This document shows positions 38,341 through 48,038 of a stretch of DNA of 64,000 bases, piece by piece. Positions within the stretch are counted from its first letter, which is position 1. Every line of letters begins with the position of its first letter. Under the pieces are notes generated by a model. The model made no database searches and had not been told where the DNA came from. It was given only the letters and a program-made list of their open reading frames with translations. Position numbers and translations under genes: made by a program. The stretch is from Prevotella scopos JCM 17725 (GTDB lineage: Bacteria; Bacteroidota; Bacteroidia; Bacteroidales; Bacteroidaceae), in the NCBI RefSeq assembly GCF_018127785.1, contig NZ_CP072390.1:868001-932000 (forward strand). The letters run 5' to 3'.

Positions 38341-39723
38341 ATGTCAACATATCATTCTAAAAAAGCAAAAGAGTTTCTGAAAGACCCTAAGAAGGTTGAA
38401 CGACATGACCGTACATTTTGGTCATTACGCCAGAAAAGAGATGCTGCAGCGGCAGAGCTACCAGAATGGGAGGATTTACGTGAACATGCAAGTCGAATAA
38501 AAGAGCATACAGCAACCCATTTAGCTGACTATTTAGAGCAATTCTCTAATAGTTTGGAACGTAATGGTGTTATTGTTCATTTTGCAAAAGATGCACAAGA
38601 GTTTAATGAAATGGTTTATGGGATACTTGAATCTCATAAAGTAAAGAAACTCGTTAAATCTAAATCCATGCTGACCGAGGAATGCGAAATGAATCCTTAT
38701 CTGATAAAGAGAGGAATCAATGTCGTTGAATCCGACCTTGGTGAGCGTATTCTTCAACTCATGCATTTGAAGCCAGCGCATATTGTTATGCCTGCTATTC
38801 ACTTGACTCGTGATGAGATTGGAGAGATGTTTGAAGAGAAAGGAATCTCTAAAGAGAAAGGAAATCATGACCCAGCTTATCTTACACGTTGTGCGCGTGA
38901 AGATTTGCGTGGTGATTTTATGGATGCTGATGCAGGACTGACAGGTTGTAACTTTGGTGTTGCTGCGACAGGAGATTGCGTTGTCTGCACTAATGAAGGT
39001 AATGCTGACATGTCAACTTCAGTACCTAAATTACATATTGTTGCCATGGGTATTGAGAAAGTTATTCCTGATTATGATTCGTTGGCAGTGTTCCAACGCT
39101 TATTAGCACGTAGTGGAACAGGGCAACCATCAACTGCCTTTACCTCTCAATTCCGTAAGGCACGACCAGGAGGTGAGATGCATGTAATATTAGTAGACAA
39201 TGGTCGTAGTGACATGATTGCTAATAAAGAACATTGGATGACATTGAAGTGTATTCGATGTGGTGCATGTATGAATACGTGTCCTGTCTATCGTCGTTCA
39301 GGAGGTTATTCATATAGTTATTTTATTCCAGGTCCTATTGGAGTTGATCTTGGTATGCTAAAGAATCCAAAACAGCACAGTGGTAATGTTTCTGCATGCT
39401 CATTATGTTTGAGTTGTGATTGTGTTTGCCCTGCAAAGGTAACTCCTGGTAGTCAGATTTATCGATGGCGTCAAAGCCTTGAGAGATATGGTACAGAGAA
39501 TAAAGAAAAGAAAGTGATGGCAGAAGGAATGAAAGTTGTTTACGAAAACTATCATATTTATGATGCTTTACTTCGTAATTCATCAGTAGCCAATCACATA
39601 CCAGAATCGCTAATGGATATAAAGCTTAATCCATGGAGCATTGGTCATACAATGCCAAAGTTTGCGAAAAAGCCTTTTCATGTCATATTTAAGCACGCAA
39701 TGGAGGAATTGAAGCATGAATAA
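38341..39723 (+). CDS. lutB: Lactate utilisation protein B, ferredoxin-like
   Basis: 460 aa. The LUD domain (residues 60-290, with GCNFGVAATGDCVVCTNEGN split as GCNFGVAATGD and CVVCTNEGN) is followed by two 4Fe-4S motifs, CIRCGACMNTCP and CSLCLSCDCVCP, near residues 302-365. This is LutB/YkgF. It probably carries electrons from LutA to a later acceptor. The gene starts 34 bp after lutA and overlaps lutC by 8 bp. Confidence 0.93.
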   Translation: MSTYHSKKAKEFLKDPKKVERHDRTFWSLRQKRDAAAAELPEWEDLREHASRIKEHTATHLADYLEQFSNSLERNGVIVHFAKDAQEFNEMVYGILESHKVKKLVKSKSMLTEECEMNPYLIKRGINVVESDLGERILQLMHLKPAHIVMPAIHLTRDEIGEMFEEKGISKEKGNHDPAYLTRCAREDLRGDFMDADAGLTGCNFGVAATGDCVVCTNEGNADMSTSVPKLHIVAMGIEKVIPDYDSLAVFQRLLARSGTGQPSTAFTSQFRKARPGGEMHVILVDNGRSDMIANKEHWMTLKCIRCGACMNTCPVYRRSGGYSYSYFIPGPIGVDLGMLKNPKQHSGNVSACSLCLSCDCVCPAKVTPGSQIYRWRQSLERYGTENKEKKVMAEGMKVVYENYHIYDALLRNSSVANHIPESLMDIKLNPWSIGHTMPKFAKKPFHVIFKHAMEELKHE

Positions 39724-40291
39724 AGAAGATTTATTTAGCAAATTACGACGTAATACAAAAGAACAGTTTGATATGCCCGAGAAGCCTATTGAGGGTATTA
39801 AATATCAAGATGTAGTACAGCAATTTATCGAGATGAGTCATATTGTAGGCTGTGAAGTCATTGAGGCTAAGGCAGAAGATGATATCAATGCACTGATACA
39901 AAAGGCTTATCCTGATGCTAAGATATTGGCTTCAAGTGTAAAAGGAATAAAGGCAGACCTTAATCCTGACACTGTTTCAAAGGCACAAGACCTCAATGGA
40001 ACAGATGTAGGAATCATTCAGGGAGAAATTGCTGTAGCAGAGAACGGATGTGTATGGGTACCACAAACAATGAAAGAAAGAGTTGTTTGTTTCATCTCAG
40101 AGAACCTTGTAATTCTCGTTCAACGTAACAATATCGTTAATAATATGCATGAAGCATATAAAAAGATTAACATGACAGACTATGGCTATGGTTGTTTTAT
40201 ATCTGGTCCAAGCAAAACAGCCGATATAGAACAAGCTCTTGTGATGGGAGCACAGGCTGCTCGTGGGGTTACAGTCATTGTAATGGGTTAA
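39716..40291 (+). CDS. lutC: Lactate utilisation protein C
   Basis: 191 aa LUD-domain protein (LutC/YkgG). The C-terminus has YGCFISGPSKTADIEQALVMGAQAARG, given here as YGCFISGPSKTADIEQ then ALVMGAQAARG, the family hallmark. No Fe-S motif, as expected. It overlaps lutB by 8 bp. Lactate use fits an organism that shares the oral habitat with lactate producers, though habitat is an inference. Confidence 0.93.
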   Translation: MNKEDLFSKLRRNTKEQFDMPEKPIEGIKYQDVVQQFIEMSHIVGCEVIEAKAEDDINALIQKAYPDAKILASSVKGIKADLNPDTVSKAQDLNGTDVGIIQGEIAVAENGCVWVPQTMKERVVCFISENLVILVQRNNIVNNMHEAYKKINMTDYGYGCFISGPSKTADIEQALVMGAQAARGVTVIVMG

Positions 40292-40356
40292 AAAGTTAAT
40301 TTTGTCAAAAACATAAATATAACGTATTGTTAGGAGAGGTTTACGACTTTTTTTAT

Positions 40357-40364
40357 TAACTTTG
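40357..40364 (+). promoter_or_regulatory. -7 box for enolase
   Basis: TAACTTTG followed by CAAGGAG, 54 bp before the ATG. Confidence 0.75.
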
Positions 40365-40414
40365 CAAGGAGAAAAGAAAGTTAAAAATATAACTGATTTT
40401 TAATAAACATATAA

Positions 40415-41725
<1,311 letters not shown>

Positions 41726-41770
41726 AAGGATTCATCACATTTGGTGATTAATTAACATTCTATATAGTAG

Positions 41771-41801
41771 GGGATAATTACTTGTGAGAGTGATTATCTC
41801 C
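41771..41801 (+). terminator. Terminator of enolase
   Basis: GGGATAATTACT / AGTGATTATCTC stem with one or two G-T pairs and a 6 nt loop, followed by CTATTTAGTTTTAAT. Confidence 0.75.
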
Positions 41802-41911
41802 TATTTAGTTTTAATAGTTATGAATAAAGTGATAGTAAAACAAAATTCTATATATAACCTTAATTCCGCAGCACTTTTTCTTGTGAGATGATTTATTTGG
41901 TCCCCTTTCGG

Positions 41912-41966
41912 GGCAAGGTTCTTTGTGGTACAAATGACAATTTGTGGTACAAAGACACACCTTGCC
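41912..41966. other. 55 bp compound hairpin, function unknown
   Basis: Outer arms GGCAAGG / CCTTGCC, then CTTTGT / ACAAAG, a symmetric GGT/GGT internal loop, then ACAAAT / ATTTGT closed by GACA. The two inner parts make the sequence look like a tandem repeat of TTTGTGGTACAAA. A CCCCTTTCGGGG mini-hairpin precedes it at 41902. It lies about 190 bp past enolase and about 100 bp before an IS relic. I see no gene in 41802-42060. Confidence 0.6.
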
Positions 41967-42110
41967 AATATAAAGAAATGATACAACTGAATTGCCCTAT
42001 ATTAAGTCTTTTGTTTTGGCATAATGGGCATTATGATAAATATAATAATCCACTTAACTCGGGTCAGTGCAAGGCTATTCTTTTATGCACACAATTTCAT
42101 AAGAATTTAT

Positions 42111-42118
42111 TACCTTTG
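42111..42118 (+). promoter_or_regulatory. -7 box inside the ISAon1-like relic
   Basis: TACCTTTG followed by CA, 107 bp before the first gene of the element. Confidence 0.55.
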
Positions 42119-42224
42119 CATCATAAAGAGTCACAAATTATTACGTTGCATCTTTCCAGATGTACTTGCCGACTACTTTGATAGTGTATCGCAGTTTGCC
42201 TTTTGACTTTACGAGCATAATTTT

Positions 42225-42443
42225 ATGGAAAAGTCAGAATATAAGTTAGGTACTGTAAGCAGTTATGGTTTTACCAACGAGCGTGTAATTCAGGACTTTC
42301 CTCTCCGTGGCAAAGCTGTCTACCTCCATGTTCGCTGTCGCAAGTGGCGTGACAGTTCCAACGAAGAGATATTTACTTATTCATATGATGATTTAACGAC
42401 TAAGGGCAGTAAAAACTATCCCCCGAGTTCGTTTCTTTTTTAA
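42225..42443 (+). pseudogene. ISAon1-family transposase N-terminal-region protein, remnant
   Basis: 72 codons. IQDFPLRGKAVYLHVRCRKW is the conserved core of the small first gene of ISAon1-like elements. Compared with the family (about 110-120 aa) the protein is short at the start and runs out of frame at the end (KNYPPSSF), where the second gene takes over in another frame. No function is expected. Confidence 0.75.
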
Positions 42444-42855
42444 AGAATAGAATTGAATCTACAGCAGAGAGCATCGCAAGCATCGGTGCATACTATGACG
42501 TAAACGGCAAGCAGTTATCCACACAATACAAGGAATATTTCAGCGACTACCGTAGCTGGAATCAGTTGGATTATGCTCAAGACCGGCTATTGCTTGAAGA
42601 TAACATAGGTGAGATGCTCTGGATGACATGCGTATCGCTTACCGATAGGTTTGCAAGAGACAAAAGGAATGAGGAGATAAAAGAAGCTAAAAGTAAGGTA
42701 AGGAATATATACTATTTAGATACAGCAATGGTGACACGCATAAGTAGTTGCTCGCCAGAGCAAAGTTCATATTAACCAAGCACAAGACCAATTGGACTGA
42801 AGCACAGAAAGTTAGGGCGAAAATCTTCTTTGAACATTATCCGACACTAAAAAAA
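42427..42855 (+). pseudogene. ISL3-like transposase, N-terminal and middle part, degraded
   Basis: The frame from about 42427 reads SIASIGAYYDVNGKQLSTQY and SWNQLDYAQDRLLLEDNIGE, matching the start of the transposase whose better copy is split at 60616-63604 (HAEEWLLFSDNIGPNLAIDE there). The catalytic Asp block is missing: after DNIGE the text jumps to ARDKRNEEIKEAK. Another frame then gives ILTKHKTNWTEAQKVRAKIF and FEHYPTLKK. The piece ends at the 9 bp target repeat CTAAAAAAA (42847-42855). Confidence 0.8.
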
Positions 42856-43097
42856 GATCTTCAGCATTTTGGAGTGATACCTTTTGAGATTAGAACTCTG
42901 AAGAAACGTCACACAGAGAAATGGAGAGCACGGAGGATTGTTTATAACAAAGCTATTGTTGACACAGAGGCACCGTTGGTGCGTGGAGGAACAGAGAATA
43001 TATGCGAGTTTTATGACGATGTCATATCAACTGTGTCAACGGCTAACACAATAAACTCATATAACCGCTGTTATATCAGCATACTTAGATTTAGCAA

Positions 43098-44312
43098 ATG
43101 ACACAAGACGAGTACGCCGAGATGTTGTCTCAGGCAAAAGAACAGTTCAAACAAGGTACTCCTTTGTTTGGTAAGGATGGTGCATTCCATCGTGTATTGG
43201 AAGATTTCCTCAATTCAGCTCTCGAGTGTGAGATGGACTCTCACCTTTATAACACTAAGACATCCACAAAGAGTAATCGCCGTAACGGCAAGATGTCCAA
43301 GGAGGTTCAGACAGAGTATGGTCCTGTAGAAATAGATACTCCACGTGACAGAGAAGGGAGTTTTACCCCTGAGATTATCAAAAAACGACAGACGATATTA
43401 GCAGAAGGTTTGTCCGATAAGATTATCAGTCTTTATGCTACAGGTCAGAGCATGTCTGACATAAGTAAGTTCCTTGAAGAGAACTATGGTACCAAGATAT
43501 CCAAAGAGACAATAAGTAACATTACGGACAAGGTCTGGCCTGAGATAAAAGCCTGGCGCACACGCTCTTTGGAAGAAGTCTATCCGATAGTTTGGATGGA
43601 TGCTATCCATTACAAGGCACATGACGACACGGGTGCTACAACATCTCGTGCAATATATAATGTCATTGGTGTTGACAAGGAAGGACATAAAGATCTTCTG
43701 GGTATGTATGTATCTCATAGCGAGGGCGCTAACTTCTGGCTCAGCGTACTTACAGACCTTCAAAACAGAGGTGTCAAAGACATTCTTATAGCTTGTGTAG
43801 ATGGCCTTACGGGCTTCCCAGATGCCATCCAGAGCGTATTTCCTAAGACGGATGTACAGCTATGTATTGTACATCAAATCCGTAACTCAGTGAAGTATGT
43901 CGCCAGCAAGAATCAGAAGGAGTTCCTAAAGGATTTGAAGATGGTTTATGCTGCACAAACTAAGGAGAAAGCAGAGATAGAACTCGATAATTTGGAGAAA
44001 AAGTGGGGTAAGCAATATCCTATCGTCATCAAGTCGTGGCGTGACAAGTGGGATAACCTCTCACACTATTTTGACTATACGGAACCTATCAGACGTATCA
44101 TGTATACTACCAACATTGTAGAAGGTTATCATCGTCAGATACGTAAGGTAACAAAGACAAAGGGAGTTTTCCCAACTGACGAAGCTCTCTTCAAACTCGT
44201 ATATCTTGCCTATCGTAACATCAAAAAGAAATGGACTCAGCCATTGCGAAACTGGGGCCAGACAGCCCAACAGTTCGCTATAAAGTTTGGCGACCGCTTC
44301 CAATTATTATAG
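43098..44312 (+). CDS. IS256-family (mutator-type) transposase
   Basis: 404 aa DDE transposase. Catalytic Asp candidates are in PIVWMDAIHYKAHD and LIACVDGLTGFPDAI; the Glu lies in TTNIVEGYHRQIRKVTK. FLNSALECEMDSHLYN at the N-terminus and CIVHQIRNSVKYV in the middle are IS256 hallmarks. Full length with no frame damage, so the element may still be active. An upstream open frame in another phase overlaps by 4 bp and looks like non-coding end sequence. Confidence 0.95.
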   Translation: MTQDEYAEMLSQAKEQFKQGTPLFGKDGAFHRVLEDFLNSALECEMDSHLYNTKTSTKSNRRNGKMSKEVQTEYGPVEIDTPRDREGSFTPEIIKKRQTILAEGLSDKIISLYATGQSMSDISKFLEENYGTKISKETISNITDKVWPEIKAWRTRSLEEVYPIVWMDAIHYKAHDDTGATTSRAIYNVIGVDKEGHKDLLGMYVSHSEGANFWLSVLTDLQNRGVKDILIACVDGLTGFPDAIQSVFPKTDVQLCIVHQIRNSVKYVASKNQKEFLKDLKMVYAAQTKEKAEIELDNLEKKWGKQYPIVIKSWRDKWDNLSHYFDYTEPIRRIMYTTNIVEGYHRQIRKVTKTKGVFPTDEALFKLVYLAYRNIKKKWTQPLRNWGQTAQQFAIKFGDRFQLL

Positions 44313-44361
44313 GTTCATGAAGTTAGGCATCCGGAAATTAGGCAGTTCAAAAATACTGTCG

Positions 44362-44448
44362 TATCTTTGCAACACCAAGAGAAGATGCGATGGTTTATAC
44401 CACCAGCAAATTAAAAATCAGGCTGGGCATCGAGCCCAGCCTGATTTT
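44362..44448 (+). ncRNA. Candidate short transcript inside the IS256 element (promoter, 9-codon frame, terminator)
   Basis: TATCTTTG at 44362-44369 is a full -7 box. About 15 nt later an ATG (44385) opens a 9-codon frame (MRWFIPPAN, stop at 44412-44414). A perfect 15 bp stem (44414-44428 with 44434-44448) with ATCGA loop and T-run follows at once. This would make an RNA of about 75 nt. It could be a small RNA, an attenuator-like leader, or a relic. Confidence 0.45.
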
Positions 44449-44700
44449 ACCAAGAGAAAGACTGCTCCGGTTTGCCCATCAGCATTCCTCATGCTCCTAA
44501 AGAAATGAAGCCAATGACACAGTTCAGATGACGTACCCCGTTTTTTAATGCTTTGCTTTGCTCTACTTCATTACAAAGTAGTGATTTGCAAGATTTATTA
44601 AAACATTTATTACCAAAACTTTTACCTCCGTGTTCTCCCCCTCTCTGTGTGACGTTTATATGTAGTAGGCTTACTTTATCATCCCAAATTTCTGAAGAAC

Positions 44701-45009
44701 CTAAAAAAAGCATATGAGCTGACAATGAAACTTACCGATATTCATAACATCAGGGGCATCAAGGATGCTGCAAGACTGAAGCTGGTAAAATGGTCTAATG
44801 AGGTTGAAGAACTAGGAGTAGACAATTTCTACATCGTGATTAACACGTTTGAAAATCATTATCAAACCATACTTAATTTCTTTGTAAACAGAGCTACGAA
44901 TGCAAAAGCCGAGTCATTCAATGCTAAAGTTAAGGCATTCAGGGCACAGTTCAGAGGAGTGACGGATATTCCTTTCTTTTTATATAGGCTTATGAAATTG
45001 TGTGCGTAA
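44701..45009 (+). pseudogene. ISL3-like transposase, C-terminal part
   Basis: Continues the frame broken at 42855: AYELTMKLTDIHNI, then GIKDAARLKLVKWSNEVEEL and ATNAKAESFNAKVKAFR. The last block carries the third acidic residue (Glu in AESFN) of ISL3-type transposases. It matches the end of the gene at 60616 closely (NAAAESFNSKIKLFRSNLRG there). Complete to its stop codon but cut off from the catalytic start. Confidence 0.85.
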
Positions 45010-45071
45010 GAAGAATAGGCATACAATTGGGTTTTATGACTGACCCAGAAAATAGCTCATTATTCAATAAA

Positions 45072-45101
45072 AAAGGATTTCCTTATGATAGGAAATCCTT
45101 T
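45072..45101 (-). terminator. Terminator of the tRNA-Lys pair
   Basis: AAAGGATTTCC / GGAAATCCTTT perfect 11 bp stem, 5 bp past the tRNA 3' end, with a T-run on the minus strand. Confidence 0.92.
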
Positions 45102-45105
45102 ATAG

Positions 45106-45178
45106 TACACCCTTAGGGATTCGAACCCTAGACCCACTGATTAAGAGTCAGTTGCTCTACCAACTGAGCTAAGGGTGC
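45106..45178 (-). tRNA. tRNA-Lys (CTT)
   Basis: 73 nt cloverleaf read on the minus strand. Acceptor GCACCCT pairs with AGGGTGT (G1-U72), D-loop AGCTCAGTTGGTAGAGC, anticodon loop CTCTTAA giving CTT, T-loop GGTTCGAATCC. No encoded CCA. Second of two near-identical genes in one unit. Confidence 0.96.
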
Positions 45179-45216
45179 ATACTAAACGAAAAGACTTTGG
45201 TAAGAAGCACTTCTTG

Positions 45217-45289
45217 TACACCCTTAGGGATTCGAACCCTAGACCCACTGATTAAGAGTCAGTTGCTCTACCAACTGAGCTAAGGGTGC
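45217..45289 (-). tRNA. tRNA-Lys (CTT), second copy
   Basis: Same sequence as the copy at 45106-45178 over the mature tRNA. It is the first gene of the pair; the spacer is 38 bp. Its promoter box lies 20 bp upstream. Confidence 0.96.
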
Positions 45290-45309
45290 TCATTTCGTTT
45301 TTGCGAGTG

Positions 45310-45317
45310 CAAAGGTA
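45310..45317 (-). promoter_or_regulatory. -7 box for the tRNA-Lys pair
   Basis: CAAAGGTA (TACCTTTG on the minus strand), 20 bp before the first tRNA. The remaining spacer to 45567 is AT-rich and empty of recognisable features. Confidence 0.75.
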
Positions 45318-45567
45318 TCACTTTTTTGCGAATTAACCAAACTTTTTCTATCATTTTTTAGTGCAAAGAAATCTATTATATCCTAGCACATTCTTAGAAA
45401 CTAAGTATAACTGTCAGATAATATGATAATTACCAACGATATATTCTTATAAAGTTATTATATTTTTTATGTATTTATAGTTAATATTCGTTCTCAGAAC
45501 ATAGAATACTTGATTATTCTAAATTACTTCATGATGAGTTTGCCCCCACAGTTAAAGCCATTTAATA

Positions 45568-45597
45568 AAGGATGAAACCCGAAAGAGTTTCATCCTT
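45568..45597 (-). terminator. Terminator of the ThrE-type exporter gene
   Basis: AAGGATGAAAC / GTTTCATCCTT perfect 11 bp stem, 28 bp past the stop, followed by TTATTAAAT on the minus strand. Confidence 0.85.
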
Positions 45598-45625
45598 ATA
45601 CTATGCCTATATAATAAAATCTCTA

Positions 45626-47050
45626 TCACACATTATACTGATGCAAATCTTCAAACTCACCACGTTGCCGGCGCTCTTCAATCATACGTAGCAATTTTTT
45701 GTTACGATGAGGTGCTATCCATTTTCTCGCAAAGATATTTGGAATTGCAACGCCTAGTGCGATACAGATTAATACTAAAGAACCATTAATTGCAAATGAC
45801 ATAGCATGAGTTACCTCTCCTACAACGCCATGCATTCCCATAAATCCATAAAGTGCGCGATACATAAGTACACCAGGGACAATAGGAATAACAGCTGGAA
45901 TTGTAATACACTGATGTGGTGTATGAAGGAGGTGAACTGCCTTAATATTAATAATAGATATCAATGCTGAACCACAAAGAGAACCAACTACAATTCCCAA
46001 ACCAAGTCCTATATTGCCTGATGAAGGATCGAGGAATATAAAGTTTCGCGTACAAACACAGATAACACCACCTAAGGCAATCCAAGGCATCAAACGATAT
46101 GGAATATTATAAATCGTTGCAAAGCCCATAGCAGAAATTGCAGCAGCAACAGCATAGACATAGAAAGGATGATGAGGAATAGTAGGGAGGTCTTTTGCAA
46201 AACCATCAAAACTACCACATTTAATTGCCAACATAATACCAAATGACATTGCTATGACAATAAGAAGCGTATTCATTGCACGGACTAATCCCGTGTTTAT
46301 ATGATTGTCTAACAAGTCATTAACAGCGTTTATTAAAGGGACTCCTGGAACAATATAAAGGGCACAAGCTAAGAGTGGATGCCAAGGAGTTTCTGTAAAC
46401 AGAATTGGACGAAGGAACTCTGGTAGCGCTGCTTGAACGGTAGGTGTAGAGAGAAAAGACGACAACCATGCAAGAATTGTACTAACAAAAGCCGCAACAG
46501 CAAAGTTGGCATAAAGATTAGAACCAGAATGATTCAAGAACATACGAAGACGATTACCCAATATAGCTGCTATAGAAGCATAGAAGAAAGCTGTCCAATC
46601 ACAACCGAACTGAATACAGAATCCACCACAAGCAAGACCTGCACCAATAGCAATCATCCAATCCTTGTAATAGTGTTTACCATTAGCAATCTTCTCAAGT
46701 TCCTCTTCATACTTATCTAACGAATAGTCCTTTTGAATAGCACGCCATGAGAGTTTTGAAACTTCCTGAATCGCAAGCATATTAATTACATGCTTATCAC
46801 AACGCTGCATCTTAGAAAAACTATGATATTCGTCACTAACATTCACCTGCAACATATAATAATCAATGTTCATGTGCAGATTCTCTTTGGGAAGTCCCAA
46901 ATAAGCTGCTGTACGCTCCATATTTCGCTTCACACGACTCGTATCAGCAGAACTTTCCATAAGAATTTGCCCTGTACGAAGGAGCAAATCGAGTTTTCTA
47001 CGAAGGGTTTTCTTGGAACAATCCATCTGTTTTTCGTCCATACAAAACAA
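45626..47050 (-). CDS. Threonine/serine exporter (ThrE family, YjjP-YjjB fused)
   Basis: 474 aa. The N-terminal cytoplasmic part (residues 1-125) has LDLLLRTGQILMESSADTSRV, the start of YjjP-like domains. About ten membrane helices follow in two blocks (about residues 130-290, YjjP-type, and 300-445, YjjB-type, with VPGVPLINAVNDLLDNH and PIVPGVLMYRAL). In Corynebacterium ThrE exports threonine and serine; E. coli YjjPB exports succinate, so the substrate could be either. Single-gene unit. Confidence 0.9.
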   Translation of the reverse strand: MFCMDEKQMDCSKKTLRRKLDLLLRTGQILMESSADTSRVKRNMERTAAYLGLPKENLHMNIDYYMLQVNVSDEYHSFSKMQRCDKHVINMLAIQEVSKLSWRAIQKDYSLDKYEEELEKIANGKHYYKDWMIAIGAGLACGGFCIQFGCDWTAFFYASIAAILGNRLRMFLNHSGSNLYANFAVAAFVSTILAWLSSFLSTPTVQAALPEFLRPILFTETPWHPLLACALYIVPGVPLINAVNDLLDNHINTGLVRAMNTLLIVIAMSFGIMLAIKCGSFDGFAKDLPTIPHHPFYVYAVAAAISAMGFATIYNIPYRLMPWIALGGVICVCTRNFIFLDPSSGNIGLGLGIVVGSLCGSALISIINIKAVHLLHTPHQCITIPAVIPIVPGVLMYRALYGFMGMHGVVGEVTHAMSFAINGSLVLICIALGVAIPNIFARKWIAPHRNKKLLRMIEERRQRGEFEDLHQYNV

Positions 47051-47072
47051 TCTTTAAACTTTAAAACTTTTG

Positions 47073-47080
47073 CAAAGGTA
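47073..47080 (-). promoter_or_regulatory. -7 box for the exporter gene
   Basis: CAAAGGTA (TACCTTTG on the minus strand), 23 bp before the ATG at 47050. Confidence 0.7.
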
Positions 47081-47289
47081 CAATTTATTATCCGTATAGG
47101 AAAATTACGCTGCTAAAAATCAAATCTTTAGCATAATAATTATAGAACTTTGTTCTCAATAGTAAAAAGCTCATCAGACTTTTCGAGTAATACTACTATA
47201 GACTTTTACGACGCAAACCCCTACTCTCTTTTAGACCTATTCGTAATAAACAAGTTTTCTTATGCTTAGTAAATCTGTAGATCGTAACC

Positions 47290-47377
47290 GTCCGCACCAT
47301 TGGTGTTCACCGCCCGCACAAGATGTGCTAACCCTCCGCACAATATGTGCTGTCCCTCTGCACCAAATCATTTCACA
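47290..47377. repeat. Tandem 22 bp array D (four units)
   Basis: Units at 47290, 47312, 47334 and 47356, each 22 bp, starting with a CCGCAC-like block. Dyads: CACCA-T-TGGTG, GCACA-AGA-TGTGC, GCACA-ATA-TGTGC; the fourth (CTGCACCAAAT) has lost its right arm. It is the most regular of the five arrays. The rest of 47081-47560 shows no gene. Confidence 0.88.
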
Positions 47378-47559
47378 AACAGTAAAATACGGATTATTAG
47401 AAGTTTGAGAAGGTATATATCAAAGAGTCGATGAATAAAAACAAACGGGTTTCTTTCCCTCTCCTTATTCTTCAATGCCCAAAGAATTTTCTACCAATGC
47501 CGCAACGATAACAATTTTCTCGTAGAAAACGAAGTGGACGAGAAGAATCCGAACTATAA

Positions 47560-48038
47560 ACATTGAGTTTCTTACATCTTCGTTAGGGTATCTCTTCAAA
47601 GCCGTTTTTCATCGAGGTGTTAATACCGACAACATTCTGGTAATCAAAACCTTTCTGTAGGATAAATCGATTTTAATGGAGTGTTGTAACTATGAAAATA
47701 AAGCTTCTCAAATAATTATAAAATGCAAGATGTACAATAAAACAAATAATCTTCAAAAATTAATTCCGGTTTCTTTGGATTTCTCAAGAATGTTATATAC
47801 ATTTGCCAACGTGGAAATCATCCGCTTATAGTGGACGACAGAAGCATTTATTCTCACATTAGTACGATGCCGATAGCGAGCGTATGGTGAAAACGAGTGG
47901 CGAGCATGAAGCCATCTATGTGAATTATCGTGCAAGTCAAACGTATATGTGGACGGAATCAAAAAGCAGCATAAAAAAAATAATGATTTATATTGGGAAT
48001 ATCTCCAAATACAAATGAGTACAATGACTATACCATAA
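47560..48038 (+). pseudogene. Rhs core remnant 1 with an open tail before a lipoprotein gene
   Basis: About 390 bp nearly identical to 52745-53130. The frame from 47863 reads YDADSERMVKTSGEHEAIYV, the Rhs core text that in intact Bacteroidetes Rhs proteins precedes the variable toxin end. A second frame open from 47910 ends in TAA at 48036, directly before the ATG of the next gene. Upstream frames are full of stops, so this is a relic. The 8-A run near 47972 could be a frameshift site or decay. Confidence 0.65.

Larger units (their letters stand above)
42856..44700 (+). mobile_element. IS256-family element with 9 bp target duplication
   Basis: The left end GATCTTCAGCATTTTGG and the right end (read on the minus strand) GTTCTTCAGAAATTTGG form an imperfect terminal inverted repeat extending to TGATA. 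CTAAAAAAA flanks both sides (42847-42855, 44701-44709). Removing the element and one repeat restores the host frame (YPTLKK-AYELT). At 1845 bp it is long for the family: about 390 bp lie between the transposase stop and the right end. Confidence 0.92.
42061..45046 (+). mobile_element. Decayed ISAon1-like (ISL3-type) element carrying an IS256 insertion
   Basis: GGGTCAGT at 42061-42068 is mirrored by ACTGACCC at 45039-45046. Inside are two overlapping genes typical of ISAon1: a small N-terminal-region protein and an ISL3-like transposase. Both are damaged. The transposase is further split by the IS256-family element at 42856-44700. Without that element the relic would be about 1.13 kb. Confidence 0.75.

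Noticed and set aside
42748..43101. 117-codon open frame upstream of the IS256 transposase
   Set aside because: Its first third is ISL3-like transposase and the rest is IS256 left-end DNA, so it is a chance fusion across the insertion point.
43100..43380. Search for CRISPR arrays among the tandem repeats
   Set aside because: All tandem arrays seen have 22 bp periods without spacers of constant repeat, and no cas genes are present.
44489..44725. Minus-strand frame of 78 codons at the right end of the IS256 element
   Set aside because: It crosses the IS end and the target repeat, so it cannot be an old gene of either element.
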